DNA of 20,784 nt from Chloroflexota bacterium (GTDB lineage Bacteria; Chloroflexota; Limnocylindria; Limnocylindrales; CSP1-4), in NCBI GenBank assembly GCA_005880805.1, contig VBFZ01000163.1, positions 1-20,784 of the forward strand, in the 5' to 3' direction. Positions 7,245 to 15,404 of the stretch are shown here, piece after piece (position 1 is the first letter of the stretch; every line of letters starts with the position of its first letter). The position numbers and the translations under genes are program-made. Below the pieces are notes generated by a model. The model ran no database searches and was not told the DNA's origin. It saw nothing but the letters and a program-made list of their open reading frames with translations.

Positions 7245-8293
7245 GCGAGGTCGTTCGCGCGGCGCTCGCCGCCGTGGTCGAGGGACAGACGCTCTCCGTC
7301 GACGAGGCTCGGGCCGCGATGGGCGCCGTGATGGACGGCGAGGCGACGCCCGCTCAGCTGGCCGCATTGCTCGTAGCTCTTCGGATGCGCGGCGAGACGA
7401 TCGAGGAGTTGGCCGGGTTTGCCAGCGCGATGCGCGATCGCGTCCTCCACGTCGACGCGCCGCCCGGCACGATCGACACGTGCGGCACCGGTGGCGACCG
7501 GAGCGGGACGTTCAACATCTCGACAACCGCCGCGCTCGTCGTGGCGGGTGCCGGCGTCCCCGTCGCCAAGCATGGCAATCGCGCGATCACCTCGAAATCG
7601 GGGTCGTTCGACGTGCTCGAGGCCCTGGGCGTTCGCACCGACCACGACGCCGACTCGGCCGCGCAGGGGCTCCGCGACGACGGTTTTGCGTTCCTCTTCG
7701 CGCCCGGCTTCCACCCGGCGATGAAGCACGCCGGTCCGACACGCCGGGAGATCGGCGTCCGGACGGCGTTCAACCTGGTCGGGCCGCTGACCAATCCGGC
7801 GGGGGCCAGGCGGCAGTTGATCGGGGCGGGGGACGCGTCGGTTGCGCCGCGCCTGGCGGAGGTGCTCCGCGTGCTCGGGGCGGAACGCGGGTTCGTCGTC
7901 CACGGCGACGGCGTCGACGAGCTGCCGCTGGACGGGTCCGGCGTCCTCTACGACGTCTCACCGGATGCCGTCGAGCGGCGCCAGGTGGAGGCGAAAGACC
8001 TTGGGCTTGCTCCCGCACCGACCTCCGAGCTCGCCGGTGGCTCGCCCGAGGAAAACGCAGCCCTTGCGGAAGGCGTGCTCGGCGGCGATGCCGGCCCCCG
8101 GCGCGATGTCGTGCTGCTCAACGCCGGCGCCGGTCTGGTCGTCGCAGGTCGCGCCAATGACCTTCGCGACGGGATCGCGATCGCCGCTGATGTGATCGAC
8201 CGGGGCGCGGCTGCGGCGCTGCTCCAGCGGTTGCGGGTCGCCCGCCGAACACACGAGGATGCCTCCCGCGAGGCCGAGGGGGCACCCGCGTGA
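7241..8293 (+). CDS. trpD: Anthranilate phosphoribosyltransferase (TrpD)
   Basis: 350 residues, the normal family length. TrpD joins anthranilate to PRPP to give phosphoribosyl-anthranilate. The PRPP-binding loop DTCGTGGDRSGTFNIST is at 79-95, KHGNRAITSKSGS at 110-122 and RTAFNLVGPLTNPA at 174-187, all diagnostic. The start ATG at 7241 overlaps the trpG stop as ATGA and has a strong AGGAGG 6 nt upstream, the best ribosome-binding site in the operon. The stop overlaps the next gene by GTGA. Nothing in the sequence suggests lost activity. Confidence 0.97.
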   Translation: MSEVVRAALAAVVEGQTLSVDEARAAMGAVMDGEATPAQLAALLVALRMRGETIEELAGFASAMRDRVLHVDAPPGTIDTCGTGGDRSGTFNISTTAALVVAGAGVPVAKHGNRAITSKSGSFDVLEALGVRTDHDADSAAQGLRDDGFAFLFAPGFHPAMKHAGPTRREIGVRTAFNLVGPLTNPAGARRQLIGAGDASVAPRLAEVLRVLGAERGFVVHGDGVDELPLDGSGVLYDVSPDAVERRQVEAKDLGLAPAPTSELAGGSPEENAALAEGVLGGDAGPRRDVVLLNAGAGLVVAGRANDLRDGIAIAADVIDRGAAAALLQRLRVARRTHEDASREAEGAPA

Positions 8294-11184
8294 CCCTCGC
8301 GGAACCACCCGCGCTCGCGACCCGGCCCGGACGACGCGCGCGCTCGAAGGCTGGCGGCCGGACCACTCGCAGGCCGAGAAGTGGGGTCGTCGCCGAGATC
8401 GCGGCCAGACGAACGGCGGACGTCGCCTCGGAGCTGAACGGTCTCGGTTTCGGCGAGCTGGCCCGGCGAGCCGCGGCCTCTGCGCCTGCCCGGGACATCG
8501 CCGTGCGGCTCGCCCGACCGGGAACACACCTCATCGCGGAGGTCAAGCGCGCCTCGCCTTCAGCCGGGCGCATCGCCTCAACCGGGGAGGACATCGTCGC
8601 CCTTGCCCGAGCCTACGAGGCAGGCGGCGCCAGCGCGATCTCGGTGCTTTGCGAACCGCACTGGTTCGCGGGCTCGCCGGAGGACCTGGCGGCCATCCGT
8701 GCCGCGGTCTCCATCCCGCTCCTGGCGAAGGAGTTCGTGGTCGACGAGCGGCAGCTGCCGGTGCTCCGCGCAGCAGGCGCCGATGCCGTGCTCCTGCTGG
8801 CGGTCCTGCATCCGGCGGCGCGGTTGGCCCGGCTGGTGGACCGGGCGCGCGAAGTCGGGCTCGAACCCCTGGTCGAGGCACACGACGAGCGTGAGCTCGA
8901 CCGAGCGCTCCGCACGGGGGCGCGACTGATCGGGATCAACAACCGCGACCTCGCGACCCTGGACGTCGACGCCGAGCGTGCGGCCAGGCTGCGGCCCCTC
9001 GTCCCCGACGACCGCCTGGCGATCGCCGAGTCCGGGGTTCGGGACCCGGCCACGGTCCGCGAGTGGCGCGCCCTGGGATTCGACGCAGCGCTGATCGGCG
9101 AGGTCCTCGTGCGTGCCGAGGATCCTGTGGCTTCCGCCGCGGCCTATGTCGCCGCCGGGGCCCTGCCGTCAGACCCCGCGGCGGAGGGTCGCATGCCCAT
9201 TGTCAAGGTCTGCGGGATCACCGATGCGACCGGTGTCCGTGCGGCGATCTCCTCGGGAGCCGACGCCATCGGACTCAACTTCGTCCCCGGCACGCCACGG
9301 GCCCTCGACCTGAGCGAGGCTGCCGAACTCGCCGCCCTGGCTCGCGCGATCGGGCCGGGCGCGAAGGTAGTCGCGGTTACCGTGAACCCGGACAGGGCAC
9401 GCCTTGCGGCGATTGTCGACGCGGTCGATCCGGATGCCTTCCAGCTATCCGGTTCAGAAAGTCCCGCGGCGGTTGCCGCCATTTCCCGTCCGGTCTGGAA
9501 GGTGCTCCACCTGCCTCCACAGGACCCCGACGACATCGACGCCGCAGCACGCGAGCTCGTCGAACGCGCGCGGGCGTACCTCGGGCTCCCGAACTGCGAG
9601 CGCATCATGCTCGACACCGCGGGCGGCGCTTTCCCGGGAGGGACGGGCAGCCGGGTCGGCGAGGGCCTTGCTCGTGCCATCGCGCGCGAGATTCCGGTCA
9701 CCCTCGCGGGCGGTCTGAATCCGGGGAACGTCGCCCGAGCCGTCCAGGAGCTTTCGGCCGTCGGCGTCGACGTCGCGTCCGGCGTCGAGGCACCGCGCCT
9801 TCCCGACCGACGGCCCGTCAAGGACCCGTTCAAGGTCGCCCTGTTCGTCAAGCGCGCGAGGGCCGCCCGCTTCGATCGCCCGGTCGATCCCGCACGGCCA
9901 ACGCCGGTCAATCCGGGTCTGCTCGACGCCGACGACCGGGGACGCTGGGGGGTCGATCGAGCATTCGGCGGCCGCTACGTCCCCGAGACGCTGATGGCGG
10001 CACTCCGCGAGCTGGAAGTCGCCTATCTCGCGATCCGCCACGACCCACGCTTCTGGGCCGAGCTCCGCGACCTGCTCCAGGCCTACGCCGGACGACCGAC
10101 CCCGCTGTACCGCGCAGACCGCCTCGCCGAACGCGTCCTGCGACAGGCACGCGAGATCGACGAGGGGGCCACGCCCGACCGCCTCCGGCTGTACCTGAAG
10201 CGGGAGGACCTGGCGCACACGGGCGCCCACAAGATCAACAACGCATTGGGCCAGGCGCTGCTCGCGAGGCGCCTCGGCAAGACGCGGGTCATCGCCGAGA
10301 CCGGAGCCGGCCAGCACGGCGTGGCAACGGCGACGGCCTGCGCGCTCTTCGGGCTCCCGTGCGTGGTCTACATGGGCGCCGAGGACATGGACCGCCAGCG
10401 GCCGAACGTCCTGCGCATGCACGCGCTGGGCGCCGAGGTCCGCCAGGTGATGTCGGGCTCGGCGACGCTCAAGGACGCGATCAACGAGGCGATGCGCGAC
10501 TGGGTGACGAACGTCGGGTCGACCCACTACGTCCTCGGCTCGGCGATGGGCCCGCACCCCTATCCGACGATCGTTCGCGACCTGCAGCGGGTCATCGGCG
10601 ACGAGTCGGCCACCCAGCTCGAGCGCCTCGAGGGCCGATTGCCCGACCTGGCGCTCGCCTGTGTCGGCGGCGGCTCGAACGCCATCGGGCTGCTGTCGAG
10701 GTTCATCGGCGAGCCCTCCGTCCGGCTCGCGGTGGCGGAGGCAGCGGGTGACGGGATCGAGACCGGCCGGCACGCAGCCGCCGTGGCGGGCGGGTCGCCC
10801 GGGATCCTGCATGGCGCTCGCTCGCTCATGCTCCAGGACCGCGACGGCCAGGTGGTCGAGGCCCACTCTCTGTCCGCCGGCCTCGACTACCCGGGGGTAG
10901 GCCCGCAAATCGCGGCGCTCGCCGTAGCCGGCCGGCTGGAGCTCGCGGCGGCAACGGACGCCGAGGCGATCGCCGCGCTACACGAGGTGACCGCGGCGGA
11001 GGGGATCCTGCCCGCCCTGGAGACGGCGCATGCGTTCGCGGTGCTTCCCGGGCTGCTCGCCGGCAGCGGGGGCGACGGGGATGCCCGCTCACGGCCTCGC
11101 GAGACCGTCGTGTTGCTCGGGCTGTCGGGCCGCGGCGACAAGGACCTTGCCGCCATCGAGCGCGCGGCGGGAGCGCGCCCGTGA
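8290..11184 (+). CDS. trpCFB: Trifunctional TrpC-TrpF-TrpB fusion: indole-3-glycerol-phosphate synthase, phosphoribosylanthranilate isomerase, tryptophan synthase beta
   Basis: 964 residues in one uninterrupted frame. TrpC, about 30-292: EVKRASPSAG at 84-93, LLAKEFVVDE with Lys147, GINNRDLATL at 215-224 and AESGVRDP at 246-253. TrpF, about 302-525: KVCGITDATGV with Cys308, GADAIGLNFVPGTPR, MLDTAGG with Asp441, LAGGLNPGNV and VDVASGVE. TrpB, about 540-964: GRWGVDRAFGGRYVPETL, HTGAHKINNALGQ with the PLP Lys648, AETGAGQHGVATA, CVGGGSNAIG, GLDYPGVGP and LSGRGDKD. It thus rearranges phosphoribosylanthranilate, closes the indole ring, and condenses indole with serine. The order TrpF then TrpC in chemistry differs from domain order. 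GPQIA replaces the common GPxHA of TrpB near 871. The start is GTG at 8290, overlapping the trpD stop; an extra basic 30-residue N-terminus precedes TrpC. Confidence 0.97.
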   Translation: MTLAEPPALATRPGRRARSKAGGRTTRRPRSGVVAEIAARRTADVASELNGLGFGELARRAAASAPARDIAVRLARPGTHLIAEVKRASPSAGRIASTGEDIVALARAYEAGGASAISVLCEPHWFAGSPEDLAAIRAAVSIPLLAKEFVVDERQLPVLRAAGADAVLLLAVLHPAARLARLVDRAREVGLEPLVEAHDERELDRALRTGARLIGINNRDLATLDVDAERAARLRPLVPDDRLAIAESGVRDPATVREWRALGFDAALIGEVLVRAEDPVASAAAYVAAGALPSDPAAEGRMPIVKVCGITDATGVRAAISSGADAIGLNFVPGTPRALDLSEAAELAALARAIGPGAKVVAVTVNPDRARLAAIVDAVDPDAFQLSGSESPAAVAAISRPVWKVLHLPPQDPDDIDAAARELVERARAYLGLPNCERIMLDTAGGAFPGGTGSRVGEGLARAIAREIPVTLAGGLNPGNVARAVQELSAVGVDVASGVEAPRLPDRRPVKDPFKVALFVKRARAARFDRPVDPARPTPVNPGLLDADDRGRWGVDRAFGGRYVPETLMAALRELEVAYLAIRHDPRFWAELRDLLQAYAGRPTPLYRADRLAERVLRQAREIDEGATPDRLRLYLKREDLAHTGAHKINNALGQALLARRLGKTRVIAETGAGQHGVATATACALFGLPCVVYMGAEDMDRQRPNVLRMHALGAEVRQVMSGSATLKDAINEAMRDWVTNVGSTHYVLGSAMGPHPYPTIVRDLQRVIGDESATQLERLEGRLPDLALACVGGGSNAIGLLSRFIGEPSVRLAVAEAAGDGIETGRHAAAVAGGSPGILHGARSLMLQDRDGQVVEAHSLSAGLDYPGVGPQIAALAVAGRLELAAATDAEAIAALHEVTAAEGILPALETAHAFAVLPGLLAGSGGDGDARSRPRETVVLLGLSGRGDKDLAAIERAAGARP

Positions 11185-12059
11185 CAGCAGGCGTCGCCGC
11201 GCAGACGGCGCCGGCGACAGAGACCGAAGAGGCGCCCCACGGGACCGACGCGACAATCGGTGCCAGGCGAATCCACGCCGCCTTCGAGCGAGCCTCGCAC
11301 GAAGGCCGAGCTGCGCTCATCCCGTACATCGTGGCCGGCTATCCGGACCAGGAGAGCTCCTTCGAGATCGCAATTGCCGTCATCGACGCGGGCGCCGACA
11401 TCCTCGAGGTCGGGCTGCCCTACAGCGACCCGTTGGCCGACGGAGCCACCCTCCAGCGGGCGTCGGGCGCGGCACTTCGGGCCGGAGCGACCCGTGAGTC
11501 GTCGACCCGCCTCGTCGAGCGAATCGCCGCTGCACGCCCCGCGGTTCCCCTCGTGCCGATGGCCTACGCCAACCAGGTCATCGGCGGAGGCGACGGCCGG
11601 GAGGTCGCGCGTGAGCTCGCGTCGGCCGGAGCGTCGGGGATCATCGTCGCGGACCTGACGCCCGACGAAGGCGCCCCGTTCGAGGAGGTTGCGCGGGAGG
11701 CGGACCTCGCCGTCGTCTACCTCGTCGCCCCGACGACGCCCCCGGATCGCCGCAGACTCATCGCGCAGCGCACCGGCGGATTCCTCTATTGCGTGTCGCT
11801 GGTCGGCGTGACCGGCGCGCGCGATTCGCTACCGCGGGAAGTCGGGCGCCTCGTGCGCGAGGTTCATGCGGTCTCGCCGGTTCCCGTGGCCGTCGGCTTC
11901 GGAATCAGCCGACCAGCCCATGTTCGGGCCCTGTCGCGTGCCGGCGCGGACGGCGTCATCGTCGCCTCGGCCCTCGTGGACGCGCTCGGCCCTGACGGAC
12001 GGGACCGCGCGCGGCTGGCGGCGTTGGTGACGTCCCTGCGCGAAGCCGCGCGGCGCTGA
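11181..12059 (+). CDS. trpA: Tryptophan synthase alpha subunit (TrpA)
   Basis: 292 residues. TrpA splits indole-3-glycerol phosphate and channels indole to the TrpB domain of the upstream fusion. It is a TIM barrel with LIPYIVAGYPD at 46-56, ADILEVGLPYSDPLADG at 72-88 containing the catalytic pair Glu76 and Asp87, MAYANQVI, IIVADLTPDEG, FLYCVSLVGVTGAR and the phosphate-binding VAVGFGIS. A polar N-terminal extension of about 26 residues precedes the first conserved helix. The start is GTG at 11181, overlapping the stop of trpCFB as GTGA. It is the last trp gene: the following gene is on the other strand and ends only 25 nt away. Confidence 0.97.
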   Translation: MTAGVAAQTAPATETEEAPHGTDATIGARRIHAAFERASHEGRAALIPYIVAGYPDQESSFEIAIAVIDAGADILEVGLPYSDPLADGATLQRASGAALRAGATRESSTRLVERIAAARPAVPLVPMAYANQVIGGGDGREVARELASAGASGIIVADLTPDEGAPFEEVAREADLAVVYLVAPTTPPDRRRLIAQRTGGFLYCVSLVGVTGARDSLPREVGRLVREVHAVSPVPVAVGFGISRPAHVRALSRAGADGVIVASALVDALGPDGRDRARLAALVTSLREAARR

Positions 12060-12084
12060 CGGGCCGAAAGGACGGACGAGGGCC

Positions 12085-12855
12085 CTACCGCACCCCGCCG
12101 GAACCCTGACCGAGCTGGCGGGTTGCGCGGCCGATGCCGCCGCCACGGTAAACGAAGCCCGCGATGAGCCCGAAGATGAAGCCACCGACGTGCGCCAGGT
12201 AGGCGACACCGCCGGTTTGTTCGGTGACCGCGATCTGACCGAGGCCGCTGATCAGGTTCAGCAGGAACCACAGGCCGATCGCGATGATCGCCGGCACGGC
12301 GATCGGTATGAACCGGAAGATGAGCACCCACACGCGATTGCCGGGGAAGAGCGCGAGGTAGGCGCCCAGGACGCCGGCGATCGCTCCTGACGCGCCAAGG
12401 CTCGGAATCAGCGAATTGGGCTGCGGCAGGATCTGCGCGAAAGCCGCGACCACACCCGCCGCCAGGTACAGGAAGATGTAGCCGACGGTCCCGAACCTGC
12501 GCTCGACGTTGTCGCCGAAGATCCACAGGAACCACATGTTGCCGAGGATGTGCAGCCAGCCCCCGTGCATGAACATGCTTGTGAAGATCGTCAGCCAGAT
12601 GGGTGATGGACCCGGGGCCTCGTCGATCTCCACTTTCTCGTCGCCGATCGTGATCACCTCGGGCTTCACGATGTCGACGTTGTGGGTGATCTCGTAGGGG
12701 ATCGTGCTGTAGCCGTAGGTGAACGGCTGGTGTTCCTGGCCGGACTCGGGCAGCTGCAGGAACAGGAAGACCGCGAAGTTCACGAGGATGATGAGGATCG
12801 TGACGGGTGGCCAACGGCTGCCCGGCTCGTTCTCGTCTCCGATCGGGAAGATCAC
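12085..12855 (-). CDS. Rhomboid family intramembrane serine protease
   Basis: 256 residues, multi-pass membrane protein. The catalytic serine is Ser156 in LGASGAIAGVLGAYL and the catalytic histidine is His222 in AHVGGFIFGL. The supporting HGGWLHILGNMWFLWIFG at 97-114 holds the oxyanion-site Asn106. A first helix at about 18-35 is followed by a long polar, acidic segment at 36-86 before the next helix, a layout common in rhomboids of this type. The start is GTG at 12855 with GGAGGAGG about 9 nt upstream. It follows the chorismate mutase gene after 81 nt on the same strand, so it may be the last gene of the aro transcript or have its own promoter. Substrate unknown. Confidence 0.93.
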   Translation of the reverse strand: MIFPIGDENEPGSRWPPVTILIILVNFAVFLFLQLPESGQEHQPFTYGYSTIPYEITHNVDIVKPEVITIGDEKVEIDEAPGPSPIWLTIFTSMFMHGGWLHILGNMWFLWIFGDNVERRFGTVGYIFLYLAAGVVAAFAQILPQPNSLIPSLGASGAIAGVLGAYLALFPGNRVWVLIFRFIPIAVPAIIAIGLWFLLNLISGLGQIAVTEQTGGVAYLAHVGGFIFGLIAGFVYRGGGIGRATRQLGQGSGGVR

Positions 12856-12936
12856 GCTCCCGGACCTCCTCCATTCCCCGGATCGTTCGTGGGCGACATG
12901 CTGCGCCCGTGCATGGCGCGGCGCAATCCTCCGGCG

Positions 12937-13269
12937 TCAGCCTGCGTGGTCCTCGTCGCCGTCGGTGGCCCGCCGCTCCCTGGCCTCCAGTCGCCGGGCA
13001 ACCGCCATCAGGCGCCGGTAGACGGCAAGCAGGTCGGCCTGGGGCGTCGGGCCGGTGTTGGCCATCGACACCCGGAGGAGTACCTCCCGCTCGCGGTCGA
13101 GGTCGCGCACACCCCGCCGCCGTGCCACCCGCTTGGCGCGGCCGACCTCGAGCGCGAGCTCTGCGCGCTCGTTCAGGAGCTCGACGATCCGCCGGTCAAG
13201 CGAGTCGATCCGCCGTCGAAGCCGCCGCAGCTCGGCCGACTCGCTCGCCTCCAGCGTGCGGTCAGCCAT
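12937..13269 (-). CDS. Chorismate mutase, type II (AroQ fold), monofunctional
   Basis: 110 residues. It converts chorismate to prephenate, the entry to Phe and Tyr. Aligning by eye with the E. coli P-protein mutase domain, Arg18, Arg35, Lys46, Asp56, Arg59 and Glu60 fall at the spacing of the active-site residues Arg11, Arg28, Lys39, Asp48, Arg51 and Glu52, with a one-residue shift. Helix 1 is LRRRIDSLDRRIVELLNERA and the last helix is LLAVYRRLMAVARRLE. The start is ATG at 13269, with AGGAG 9 nt upstream and 8 nt overlap with aroQ. The frame stays open to 13458, but that part is a shadow of aroQ. No prephenate dehydratase or dehydrogenase domain is fused or visible in the window. Confidence 0.9.
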   Translation of the reverse strand: MADRTLEASESAELRRLRRRIDSLDRRIVELLNERAELALEVGRAKRVARRRGVRDLDREREVLLRVSMANTGPTPQADLLAVYRRLMAVARRLEARERRATDGDEDHAG

Positions 13270-13711
13270 CCTTCGCCACTCCTGGCCCAGGTGACCTCGC
13301 CAGCGATTCGAGCGCCAACGCGTACCCGCGCGCGCCCTGCCCGACGATGGACTCGACGGCGATGTCGCGCAGGAAGTTGACCTGTCGGAACGCCTCCCGC
13401 TTCGACGGGTCCGACAGGTGGACCTCGATGAACGGTCGCGCGACGCCAAGCAGCGCATCCCGGAGGGCGACCGACGTGTGGGTCAGGCCGCCCGCGTTGA
13501 CGATCGCGGCATCGAAGTCGCGCTCGTGCAGCCGGTCGATGAGCGCGCCTTCATGGTTCGACTGGAAGAACGCGAGCTCCAGGCCGAGTTGCCGCCCGAC
13601 GTCGGCCAGGTCGGCGTGGATCTCGTCGAGCGTCTGCCGGCCGTAGATCTCCGGCTCGCGGCTTCCGAGCAGGTTCAGGTTCGGCCCTTCCAGGACGAGC
13701 ACGCGAGTCAT
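13262..13711 (-). CDS. aroQ: 3-Dehydroquinate dehydratase, type II
   Basis: 149 residues, the normal size. It removes water from 3-dehydroquinate to give 3-dehydroshikimate. Family landmarks are LEGPNLNLLGSREPEIYG at 7-24 with catalytic Tyr23 and Arg18, FFQSNHEGALIDRLH, IVNAGGLTHTSVALRDAL with Asn72, and PFIEVHLSDPSKRE with His98, followed by FLRDIAVESIVGQGARGY. The start ATG at 13711 overlaps the aroKB stop as ATGA. The 3' end overlaps the chorismate mutase gene by 8 nt. Confidence 0.97.
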   Translation of the reverse strand: MTRVLVLEGPNLNLLGSREPEIYGRQTLDEIHADLADVGRQLGLELAFFQSNHEGALIDRLHERDFDAAIVNAGGLTHTSVALRDALLGVARPFIEVHLSDPSKREAFRQVNFLRDIAVESIVGQGARGYALALESLARSPGPGVAKDG

Positions 13712-15366
13712 CCGACCGTCGCCCCCGCCGCGGTCCCGGCAAGGACGCCCCCGACGACCTCGCGCACCAGGGCCTCCGAAACGTCCGCCCGGACCTCCAC
13801 GCCGGCCGCTTTCGGGAGAACCCAGCGCAGCCCCGCGGCGCCATGCTTCTTGTCCGCTTCCATCGCCTCGAGAACCGCCTCGAGGGAAGCCCGCGTAGGG
13901 ACGGAGCCCAGGTCCAGCTTGCTGAGGAGACCCTCAATGCGTGCCGCGTGCTCCGGCGGAGTTACGCTGACCGCCGCGCCGATGCGAGACGCCGCTCGAA
14001 GCCCGTAAGCGACAGCCTCGCCGTGGAGGATCCCCGCATAACCCAGGGCGGCCTCGAGGCCGTGGCCGACCGTGTGCCCGAGGTTCAGGCGGATCCGGCC
14101 GTCTCCTGCCGACGCCTTCTCCCGCTCGTCGGCCAGCACGACCTGGACCTTCGACCAGGCACACCGCTCCACCAGCTCCGCGATGGCGCCCGATTCGAAC
14201 GCCATGGAGTCACCGGATGCGATCGCTTCTCCGTCAGTCTCGAGCAGCTCCATCAGCCGCTCGTCGCCGAGGGCGGCCATCTTCACCGCCTCCCCGAGCG
14301 CAGCCCGCAGGTCGCGCGGGGGAAGCGAGCGCAGCAGCGCAACGTCGGTGATTACGGCAGTCGGTTGGTGGAACGCGCCGACGAGGTTCTTGCCCTCGGG
14401 CAGGTCGATCGCGGTCTTGCCGCCGATCGAGCTGTCGATCTGGGCGACGAGCGAGGTGGGGACGTGCACGATTGGAACCCCTCGCAGCCAGACCGCGGCC
14501 AGGAAGCCAGCGGCATCTCCCAACGCTCCGCCGCCAACGGCGACGAGCGGCTCTTCGCGCGTGACGCGAAGTGCCGCAAGCTTGCTTGCCGCCTTCTCGA
14601 TGACGGCCATCCGTTTGGCCGCCTCGCCCTGCGGCAGCTCCACGATCTCCAGGCCAAATCCGCGCGCAGCCAGCCCCTGGGCGAGATCGGCGCCGACCGC
14701 CGACCACGCGCCGGGCTCCGTGACCACGATCGCCCGCCGCGTCTCCAGGCGCTCCAGCTCGTCGGCGAGCGCGGGGACGGCGATGGACTCGCCGAGTGAC
14801 AGACGCCCCAGGCGGCTCTCCGAGCGGAGGAGTGGCGTCCCTTCGCGGCGCGGGGCCTCCTCGATCAGGCGATCGACCTCGTCCAGCACCGACGGCAACT
14901 GGGCGACGGAGTTGACTTGCTCCGCAGCGGCATAGAAAGGCTCGCGTTGCGCGGCCAGCTTCCGCATGGCGCCGATCGGGTCGCGACCCGCGACGAGTGG
15001 ACGCACCGTGGGGCTCCGCCTCAGCCGCTGGGCCAGCACCTCCGGCCGGGCATCCAGCCAGAGCGGGAGCCGCCGGCGATAGAGCAGCCACCGGTTGCGC
15101 GGATCGAGAACGGCACCGCCACCCGTCGCGACGACGCGTACCACAGCGGCGGACCTGTCCGCCGGACCGAGGCCGGCGACAGCCTCTCGCTCCCGGGTTC
15201 GGAAGCCGGCCTCGCCCTCGACATCGAAGATCTCCGGGATCGCGGCCCCCGCCCGTTGCTCGATCACCTCGTCGAGGTCGACGAACTCCGCCTTGTGCGT
15301 CGACGCGAGACGACGACCCACGGCGCTCTTGCCACTGCCCGGCAAGCCGACGAGTACGACGTCCAC
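13708..15366 (-). CDS. aroKB: Shikimate kinase / 3-dehydroquinate synthase fusion (AroK-AroB)
   Basis: 552 residues. The kinase half, about 1-170, has the Walker A loop GLPGSGKS at 7-14, DLDEVIE with Asp32, GFRTRE with Arg56, TGGGAVL at 81-87, a lid RPLVAG with Arg122 and QREPFY with Arg141. The synthase half, about 185-540, has the NAD-binding VGGGALGDAAGFLAA at 277-291, PTSLVAQIDSSIGGKTAIDL, KNLVGAFHQP, LGEAVKM and metal ligands Glu359, His431 (LNLGHTVGH) and His448 (LHGEAVAYGL). It therefore performs steps 2 and 5 of the shikimate pathway, which are not consecutive. The start is GTG at 15366, 38 nt after aroC, with only a weak ribosome-binding site. Its stop overlaps aroQ by ATGA. Confidence 0.96.
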   Translation of the reverse strand: MDVVLVGLPGSGKSAVGRRLASTHKAEFVDLDEVIEQRAGAAIPEIFDVEGEAGFRTREREAVAGLGPADRSAAVVRVVATGGGAVLDPRNRWLLYRRRLPLWLDARPEVLAQRLRRSPTVRPLVAGRDPIGAMRKLAAQREPFYAAAEQVNSVAQLPSVLDEVDRLIEEAPRREGTPLLRSESRLGRLSLGESIAVPALADELERLETRRAIVVTEPGAWSAVGADLAQGLAARGFGLEIVELPQGEAAKRMAVIEKAASKLAALRVTREEPLVAVGGGALGDAAGFLAAVWLRGVPIVHVPTSLVAQIDSSIGGKTAIDLPEGKNLVGAFHQPTAVITDVALLRSLPPRDLRAALGEAVKMAALGDERLMELLETDGEAIASGDSMAFESGAIAELVERCAWSKVQVVLADEREKASAGDGRIRLNLGHTVGHGLEAALGYAGILHGEAVAYGLRAASRIGAAVSVTPPEHAARIEGLLSKLDLGSVPTRASLEAVLEAMEADKKHGAAGLRWVLPKAAGVEVRADVSEALVREVVGGVLAGTAAGATVG

Positions 15367-15404
15367 GTCAGCTCGCCCCGTGTCCCACGAGGCCCTTCGA
15401 CGCG

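Noticed and set aside
12060..12084. Bidirectional terminator between trpA and the rhomboid gene
   Set aside because: Only a 5-bp GGGCC/GGCCC pairing is seen, with a large loop and no T-tract.
12852..12914. 20-codon frame ending as GTGA at the rhomboid start
   Set aside because: It has a start and a 4-nt overlap, but its Gly/Pro-rich content and distant ribosome-binding site give no support beyond chance.
13270..13458. 63-residue N-terminal extension of chorismate mutase
   Set aside because: It lies wholly inside aroQ, is Arg/Ser-rich shadow sequence, and the ATG at 13269 has its own ribosome-binding site.
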